DNA of 64,000 bases, from assembly GCA_907165275.2 (NCBI GenBank), contig OU015653.1, forward strand, positions 1,828,001 through 1,892,000. Direction: 5' to 3'. A program made the position numbers and the translations under genes. Shown here piece by piece: positions 57,500 to 64,000 of this stretch. This DNA comes from Zygaena filipendulae (Eukaryota; Arthropoda; Insecta; Lepidoptera; Zygaenidae). Within the stretch, counting starts at the first letter, position 1; each line of letters opens with the position of its first letter. The notes under the pieces were generated by a model, which was not told the DNA's origin, did not search any database, and was given only the letters and a program-made list of their open reading frames with translations.

Positions 57500-58995
57500 T
57501 TGGAATTCGAATATTATAAAAATCAAAATTGTTATCGTTAAAAAATGAATTCCTTTAGAATAAAACCTATACCTGTGTAGGTATGTACTATCGAACCTAC
57601 TTATGTATTTACAGCATATAAATAACATTGATAAATTTAATGAAATTGCTAAAACATTTAGGGCAGCAGAAACTATTCTGGACCTAAAATATACAATTTA
57701 AAAGTTTGAACTTTGCTTTAGTTGAAGCTAAAGTTCTAAATTAAATTTACGAAGCCGGGAATTTACGAGTAAGTTTGTAACGAGGCGGCATACCACCTAA
57801 TTATGCTCATAAAAAATAAAAAGTTAAATTATTTTTTTTCTCCTTTATTTCTCTGTTCCATTTTTTAGGGTCCCGTACCCAAAGGGTAGGTACAACGGGA
57901 CCCTATTAATAAGACATCGGGATCCTATTTATAAGACTTCGCTGTCCGTCCATCCATCTGTCTGTACGTCTGTATCTCATGAATATACGAAGAAGCATCA
58001 ACGTTTTAGTGTTTGTCTATTATACCTATAGGTACCATCAAAACACTAAAAATAATAACCTAACCTAACATTGAATTTTGTTGAACTCTTTCCTGGCTTA
58101 TAGAGTTACTACTGACCGAACGGATAAATTCTCAATAATTCCATATTTTTTTACTTAATGTTTAATGTTTTTTAAATGTAATTTAATTTTAACTATTAAT
58201 TAGAATGACAATGCAATATAACAATGTTATGTAACCACTATCGTTTCTCGTTCTTCAGTGCTATGCTATCCACAATGTCGTCGCTGAGAGGACATTTCAC
58301 TAGCTGCAGCACCGACTGTTGTACTTTTAAATAACAAAAGAAAAACAAAAAAGCTAACGTGACTAAGTTATATAACATGTTTTGTTATGTAGTTTGTGCG
58401 CACCGTAACATGCTTCTTCTTTTTTTCAATGTGGCAACACTAGCGTCTGTTGCGACATTAAAAAAGAAGAAAACGAACTTCGCCAGTTGAATTTACTATA
58501 GTTGCATGATTCTTTTTATTTCTCTTAATTATTTACTATCGATTAATAATTTTGACATTAGTGACAGGTAACATTTTTTTAAGCTACGGCAGTGGCACAC
58601 CTTTGTATGCCAAGATAAAAATAATCCCGTATCGAAAATAATATTTTTTCCATCAATAATAAAATTAAATTAAATTCAAATATTCAAATTAGTTTCTCAA
58701 ATACATATATTGTCTTTGGAAAATAAAATTCATACGTCAAACTAATTAACGAAACCCATTACCACAAATTAATTAGTTATAATATTAATTATTTTGTTGA
58801 TTTTTTTAATTTTTTGGATGTTTTTTTTGGCAATACATATCATTAATTTACTTATTTTAACCTTCAAGCATCCTTGAAGTATCGTATAGTCCTGAAATTT
58901 ATACTTTATAAACTCATTACAAGTTTCGATTGGAACCTGAATACCTAACCTCAAGTTTTCTCGTAAGCACATTGAATTTTCTATTCTTCAATTTA
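57500..58995. other. Receptor intron 8 segment without a gene
   Basis: Besides the hairpin repeat at 57868 nothing is recognisable; AT-rich. Confidence 0.6.
57868..57990 (+). mobile_element. Dispersed lepidopteran repeat with hairpin start
   Basis: AGGGTCCCGTACCCAAAGGG with inverted GGTACAACGGGACCCT, then GACTTCGCTGTCCGTCCATC and GTATCTCATGAA: a repeat seen very widely in Lepidoptera. Confidence 0.6.
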
Positions 58996-59003
58996 TGAGG
59001 ATA

Positions 59004-59125
59004 CTAGCTGTTCCCGGCGGTTTCGCCCGTGTTAATTTTCGCTCCTGTGGGAATTCCCGGATAAATATAATCCTATGTCCTTTTCTACCTGACAACGTGC
59101 ATGCAAACATGACGATCGGTTAATA
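59004..59125 (-). mobile_element. Helitron-like element, 5'-truncated
   Basis: CTAGCTGTTCCCGGCGG start; it breaks at ATGACGATCGGTTAATAAT. Confidence 0.6.
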
Positions 59126-59208
59126 ATAATAATAAAAACTTAATTGAAACCAACAATATGGGTATTTATAACGTGGGTTTGTATAAAACTAGATAAACAA
59201 AATTGTCG

Positions 59209-59214
59209 GGATAT

Positions 59215-59289
<75 letters not shown>

Positions 59290-59292
59290 TTT
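59209..59292. repeat. (TTTA)n microsatellite, about 84 bp
   Basis: About twenty uninterrupted TTTA units; possibly the tail of a decayed LINE. Confidence 0.9.
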
Positions 59293-59734
59293 CAAAAACC
59301 ACATAATCCTTGCAGGCTAACCTAATGCGATTATATGCCAACTTTAAGTATTTGACTTACAAGTTAACACAAACAAAGTTATTTTTGTGAATTCATTATA
59401 TGATGTTTTCGATAGCGAACTTATTAAACATATAAAGTTTTAATTGCATAGCTTTTATACTTTAGATTTTATTGATACCTAAAAAACAACCTGATTTCGT
59501 CACTGACTCACTGATGATCATCAAAATTCTTCTTTCTTAAATTCCTAATGTTCTAGAAAGCTGAAATTTGGTATGTATGCTAGTGTTAGTACACAAACAA
59601 TAACGTTTCGTTACTACAAGAACTATTGTATAACAGAAAACATACATACAATCGAACGTAGAACCTCCTCCTTTTTGGAAGTCGGTTAAAAAGTAATTAA
59701 GATGTGAATGGAGCGCAATGGCCAAGCCACATAT

Positions 59735-59920
59735 ACTGACTAAGGTGTAGAGCTTGAGAAGTTAGGCCTTGTAGAGTTACGGTGTGTAGAATTATAAGCT
59801 TGGCTCTACATGAGATCTGTTAACTTTTTGAGAGTGCCTGTTATATGGTCTCGTCTTGGCCTTTGATTAAATAGGTCTTGGCATCAGTTTACATGAAAAT
59901 GTTTTTGGTGGGATTTGTAA
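59735..59920. mobile_element. Half copy of the foldback element
   Basis: GCTTGGCTCTACATGAGATC and CATGAAAATGTTTTTGGTGG match one arm of 42751-43130. Confidence 0.65.
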
Positions 59921-61162
59921 ATATCAAAAAAGGCAAAGTTATACCGACACGAACAGCACACATACCTGCTAATTAAAAATCGTCCACTTACTGTGTTGAG
60001 TTTTTTTAATTTAAAGTACGTTGTTTATTGTTTTATTCGAAATTGTAAAATAATATTATTTATTTTAAAATAATACTTAGACATCATACGTTTATCCATA
60101 ATTTTACCCACCAATATTTTTTTACTTTCTCATTAAGTAGATATAAAGAAAAACAATATATCAATACGATTGAAATTTAAATGAATAACCACATTTTCTT
60201 TCCAGTAGGCAATTTTTTACGTCTGATTAATGTATCCATCAATTTGATTTGTTAACTTTCGACTGGAAATAAAATATCTAAAGAGATGCCAATTTTACTT
60301 CTCCTAAACGTAATGAATTCAAAACTTTTTTATTCGAAGTTTTCGCCGAGTGGTTTGGTGCTGTCAAAACTTAAATGTTATATACTACTGTAATGGTAAT
60401 GTAATGTATAATGGTGCCATTTACCTGTACCATTCTATATGTAAAATTTTCTTCACTGAGATACTGAAGTCAAATCTGAATATCGATACTTTAGATGTTT
60501 GAAAGAATATGTTCCTTGAATATGAATTATTTATTTATAACGCACCGAAATGTTCTACGAAGCTTACTGTAATGGATAAGCTTAGGCTTACGCGAAATTT
60601 TATATATATTCAGTAGGTAGGTACTGATACGGCGAGAATTTAAACTGAAATTGAACGGACAGAATCGCAGAGTTGCGTCACTTGTGTATTGTAGGATATT
60701 TTGTTAAATCTCCAGAAATGTCTTTCTTATTTCTGTTTTCAAATTTTTTATGCTATTTTTTTATATCATGTATCCTGTCTGATACTTAATAATTTAGTGC
60801 CATCTATCTACTAATAAAGATAGGTACATATTGTGTAGGTAGCTATATATATACGTTTGGTGAAAAATTAACAAACAAAAAAACGAGTGAGTGTCGTGGA
60901 ACACTTTGGTTGGAACGAAGTTGTTTTTCATATAAAACATGTCCGTTATGCGTGAAAATAGGCAAGAATACAAAATGACAGTTGCTTTGTTTTTCCGTAG
61001 ACGCCGTGACGGAAAATGAATTTTTACTCCCATCTGGACCGTGCGATAAAGAACTTCGTTCTATTATACCTATTCACATTTGAATTTACGTTACTTTCCC
61101 GCCAAAACTAGTAATTTTTGCCGGCAGAGCTAGACGGGCTGGAGGGCGAGGAATGTGTTTAG

Positions 61163-61253
61163 CAGCAGCTCGCAAGGCACTGCTTCGGCAAGCGGCGCGG
61201 GCGCACACCCCGCCCTGCACGCGCCCACCGTCGTCACGCGACCCATCACACAG
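61163..61253 (+). CDS. SKR: Probable alternative C-terminal exon 9
   Basis: A GC-rich island in AT-rich DNA ends in a strong donor, CAG then GTAGGT at 61254. One frame encodes SSSSQGTASASGAGAHPA and then VVTRPITQ, open from 61134, and continues in phase 0 into the next exon. Starting at the AG of 61161-61162 gives phase 2, which fits exon 7 directly (GG+C, Gly) and so implies skipping exon 8. The other route, exon 8 (phase 1) to the acceptor at 61127, reads E then LDGLEGEECV and stops at 61160-61162. The sequence shows open frames and splice sites; which form is made is inference. Confidence 0.5.
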
Positions 61254-61325
61254 GTAGGTCAACGCTCGGGATCCTAGGCACTCCTGGTAACACCAGGATC
61301 ATTATATTATACCAAGTTGATATAA

Positions 61326-61524
61326 TCCTACTAATATTGTAAATGTGAAAGTGTGAATGTTTGGATGTTTGTTACTCAATCACGCAAAAACGGCTGAACG
61401 GATTCGGATGAAATTTGGCGTGCACGTTGTCAAGGGTACAGAGAAGGACATAAAGTACTTTTTATTCCGGGATTCCCGCGGGAACATCTTAATTACCGCG
61501 GGTGAAACCGCGGGGCGCAGCTAG
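61326..61524 (+). mobile_element. Canonical full-length Helitron-like element
   Basis: TCCTACTAATATTGTAAATG at the 5' end, CCGCGG-GTGAAA-CCGCGG hairpin and CTAG at the 3' end, inserted between A and T without a target duplication: all Helitron hallmarks. 199 bp. Confidence 0.85.
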
Positions 61525-61734
61525 TATAATAATAATCCACTTCACAACACACAGATCTACTTATATGTGGGCGTCCACGTAAAAAGGTACCACCAGTGGG
61601 GTATTGAGTTAACCAGATTCGGTATCTAGAATAGTCAATTGATGATAAAATCGATCTGTTTCAATAACTTCATTTTGTGGGTTAACACGTTTTTGCTTAT
61701 TGAGGTTCAGTTATGCCTAAACTATTTGATCTGA

Positions 61735-61835
61735 TCCTGACAACATGTATGCAAAATTTCGTGAAAAAGTCGTGAGAGGGTAACAAATAAACAAACAAAC
61801 AAACTTACATTCGTATTTGTAATATTAGGATTGCG
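61735..61835 (-). mobile_element. Helitron-like 5'-end fragment
   Basis: CTGACAACATGTATGCAAAA to TTTGTAATATTAGGA. Confidence 0.55.
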
Positions 61836-62889
61836 ATAATACGTATAATATTCACACTTATACCTAGACAATCATGCATAAAGAGTGTTTCATTATATTC
61901 TGTAACAGGAGAATGAAGCATTTATGCTGAGACAGCGACCGAGTTGCCCCCACACAGCACACCGTTCTATCTCCTTCACAATATTTGTTAAAAATTGTTT
62001 TTTTTTTCAAATATCTATTTTATTTTGTGCTTTATTTTGTGAGGACAAATTATTCTTCTGAGGGACAAATAAACTCCTTTTCTTTCTTTCTAACGGTCAA
62101 TGGTCATCGTGACTTTTTTCATGCCGCGATCAAACAAGACGTTTCCCTTCAAAAACTCTTGAGAAACAAGTGTACTCACCAACTTTAGTCTTCGAGGGAG
62201 AGAGCTTGATGAGAAATGAAAGATAAATAAAACATGTGGAAATAAAATGGCCGACGTCATTTCGTACAATGTGGGTCACGCAACTGAGATATTGGATAAG
62301 TTATCTAGACGGCCGAAATATACTCGGAACATTAGCTTTGGTCGTAAAGATAGAATAAATCCTCGTATTCAAATGGTACTGTGATAAATCCGGGTTGTGA
62401 ATATCATAATTATGATTGAAGCTAAATGCGGGTTTTAGTTTCTCAAGAGGAGCTAATTGGATACAGATAAGCGATAGTGTGTTAACCTACACTGAAACCG
62501 TTTTGAGTAAACCGTGTTTTAAAATTATAGCGCCATTTTGTGTCAACATTCTTTTTTACGTAGGTATTTAAACAATGTAATAAAGTTAATAAATATTATA
62601 ATTTAAAAGGCGCCGCAAATAAAACGTCAGGTCGAGATTGAAAAAAGAACTCTCAATTACCGGGAAACTTAGGAAGTGTATGGCTGAAAACTGACATAAA
62701 CTCCCCAAACACCCAAATAATTGTGCCGGCCCTTGCACGATCACAGTCCGTATAATGTTAATGCAATGTTAATTAATCTTATTATAAACTTTTTGTTTAA
62801 TACAAAATATTTACAATATACCTCAGGACAAATGTCTAACCGGTCAGTAAAAAAAAAGGTTGGTAATTTTTTTTTTTTGTCAAATCCAG

Positions 62890-62994
62890 GTCATAGAAAC
62901 CGGCGAAGAGGGCAGCCAGTTCCTGTACCGCATTACGTGGGCCCGAACGGGCCTCTCAAAAGGAACGGGCCAGCCTCAGCCACTCTATGAGTGA
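62890..62994 (+). CDS. SKR: Probable terminal coding exon 10
   Basis: A long T-tract and CAAATCCAG acceptor end at 62889. In phase 0, matching exon 9, the exon encodes VIETGEEGSQFLYRITWAR and so on for 34 codons to TGA 62992-62994. It is hydrophilic, unlike any domain I recognise, and more GC-rich than its surroundings. The acceptor, phase match and stop make it a credible last exon. I cannot exclude that exons 9-10 belong to a different transcript. Confidence 0.5.
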   Translation, partial: VIETGEEGSQFLYRITWARTGLSKGTGQPQPLYE

Positions 62995-63067
62995 ACACTG
63001 CGCCGTGAACTATCTCTGAAAGTGTCGTGCGATAGTGAACTCTGAAGGTGGGAACGTGTAAACTTAC

Positions 63068-63400
63068 GTGTACACTGTAAATATTATGATCAAGAATATT
63101 ATATAAAAATATTTTTCTAAATTGGAAGTGAAAGTAAAACTGGGACTTTTTTATGTTGTGCAATATCGAACTCTAGGTTGGAGCAAGAGACGTGTAAAAT
63201 GCATAAATATGTGTACAGTGTAAATATTATGATCAAGAATATTACATAAAAATATTTTTCTAAATTGGAAGTGAAAGTAAAACTGGGACTTTTTTTATGT
63301 TGTGCAATATCGAACTCTAGGTTGGAGCAAGAGACGTGTAAAATGCATGAATATGTGTACAGTGTAAATATTATGATCAAGACTCCAGAGCATTACATAA
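63068..63400. repeat. 143-bp tandem repeat in the probable 3' UTR
   Basis: GTGTACA[C/G]TGTAAATATT recurs at 63068, 63211 and 63355 (spacing 143 and 144). Units 1 and 2 are nearly the same over their full length; unit 3 diverges after about 30 bp, then partly resumes. It begins about 75 bp after the exon 10 stop. Confidence 0.9.
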
Positions 63401-63503
63401 ATAAAAAACAAAAAAAAAACTAAATTCGAAGTGAAATTTAAACTGGGATTTTGTAAAAATGTCAACAATTCTTTATCGATCAAGAAAAATGTGTTCCTTT
63501 TGA

Positions 63504-63509
63504 AATAAA
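63504..63509 (+). promoter_or_regulatory. Candidate polyadenylation signal AATAAA
   Basis: An AATAAA hexamer lies about 510 bp after the stop at 62994 and beyond the 143-bp tandem repeats, followed by AT-rich sequence. It would give the receptor a 3' UTR of roughly half a kilobase. In DNA this AT-rich the hexamer also occurs by chance, and another lies at about 62064 inside the last intron. Confidence 0.35.
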
Positions 63510-64000
63510 TATATTATTATGTAAAAATTGTTATAATGGAAGTAGAATATAATGATCCAGAAAATTATGAGAGTAATCAACGTACGCGGTACCCACTCTA
63601 TGAGAGTGTGATTGCCCATTACCTGGACGCCAGAAAGTTAGGTGAAGAAACTAGTCTTAAGAAAACTGGATAAGCTACTGTGAGCTTTAGGGTATATAAA
63701 AGTTACAGGGTCACAAAAAATGGCGACAAAAAGCAACCCATAAACGACGTTGTGACCTTAGATTCCAAACAGTTTGTTTTTTCTGTAGGGATAGAAGAGC
63801 TCTATGAGACTCGTGCACAGCGATTTTAGGAGACAGTACCTACCGGGTCATCCGTGAAATTCGCCAAAAGTCTGTTTTAGTCAAAGATGACTAAAATATG
63901 TAGAGAGAGGATGCTCAGATGGCTCGTCCACTTCAAAAGGATGGGTGTGGAGAAAATATCAAAATTTGTATGGAATGATAACCGAACTTGACCACTATGG
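63510..64000. other. Downstream of the receptor gene, no ORF recognised
   Basis: Slightly less AT-rich than the intron sequence, with a short inverted repeat TTTTAGTC...GACTAAAA near 63875. No frame with recognisable similarity. Confidence 0.5.

Larger units (their letters stand above)
15013..62994 (+). other. SKR: Gene: cholecystokinin/sulfakinin receptor-like GPCR (multi-exon span)
   Basis: The span holds a split gene for a seven-transmembrane peptide receptor of the CCK/gastrin/sulfakinin family, expected at the plasma membrane and coupled to G proteins. In arthropods the ligand of this family is sulfakinin, a satiety and gut-muscle peptide; that is family knowledge, not shown here. The eight well-supported exons encode about 415 residues with all seven membrane segments, the ERYFAICRPL stretch after TM3, CWTP in TM6, NPITY in TM7 and a Cys-rich juxtamembrane tail (TCKFFGGC). 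Introns are about 1.7, 11.4, 4.6, 16.4, 0.33, 0.83, 4.7 and 4.9 kb, with GT-AG ends. Exon phases agree at every junction from exon 1 to exon 8 except exon 4 to exon 5, where a small exon is probably missing. Two alternative C-termini are possible. Confidence 0.9.

Noticed and set aside
61908..62070. Possible extra terminal exon after CTGTAACAG, open for about 50 codons
   Set aside because: It soon becomes poly-T-encoded low complexity, has no donor, and exon 10 is the better phase-matched partner for exon 9; kept only as a weak alternative.
63068..63400. Possible CRISPR array
   Set aside because: Units of 143 bp with no short-repeat/unique-spacer pattern, in a eukaryotic genome.

Overview
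The window looks like nuclear DNA from a moth or butterfly (Lepidoptera). It is AT-rich and holds a split gene with consensus GT-AG introns. It is also crowded with short repeats typical of Lepidoptera: non-autonomous Helitron-like elements that begin near TCCTACTAATATTATAAA and end with a GC-rich hairpin followed by CTAG. No species can be assigned from the sequence alone.

The one host gene I can support lies on the + strand, from a splice acceptor at 15012 to a stop at 62994. It encodes a class A GPCR of the cholecystokinin/sulfakinin receptor family. Eight exons read well: 15028-15300, 17042-17156, 28599-28799, 33359-33541, 49910-50032, 50362-50433, 51261-51433 and 56120-56226. Together they carry TM1-TM7, an ERY motif, CWTP in TM6 and NPITY in TM7. 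Two further exons, at about 61163-61253 and 62890-62994, fit an alternative C-terminal tail. The phases of exons 4 and 5 do not match, so a small exon for the third intracellular loop is probably undetected in the 16.4 kb intron.

Layout. 1-15012: upstream DNA with no recognisable protein gene, containing dispersed repeats, two striking inverted repeats, Helitrons and a weak candidate for a noncoding first exon near 5160-5345. 15013-17156: exons 1-2. 17157-28598: an 11.4 kb intron with hAT-like and Helitron elements and a 2.2 kb tandem block (23613-25855) rich in CCGCCATTTTG motifs. 28599-33541: exons 3-4. 33542-49909: a 16.4 kb intron holding an apparently full-length antisense LINE (34873 to about 39250; ORF1 with PHD finger, ORF2 with endonuclease and reverse transcriptase). 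49910-56226: exons 5-8. 56227-62994: C-terminal alternatives. 62995-64000: probable 3' UTR with a 143-bp tandem repeat and downstream sequence.

The receptor works alone here; everything else recognisable is mobile DNA. I found no operon, CRISPR array or new multi-gene system. The most interesting material is the receptor's splicing, the ATGGCGG-rich tandem block, the intact LINE, the CRE-bearing MITE family and several nested insertions whose order can be read directly.
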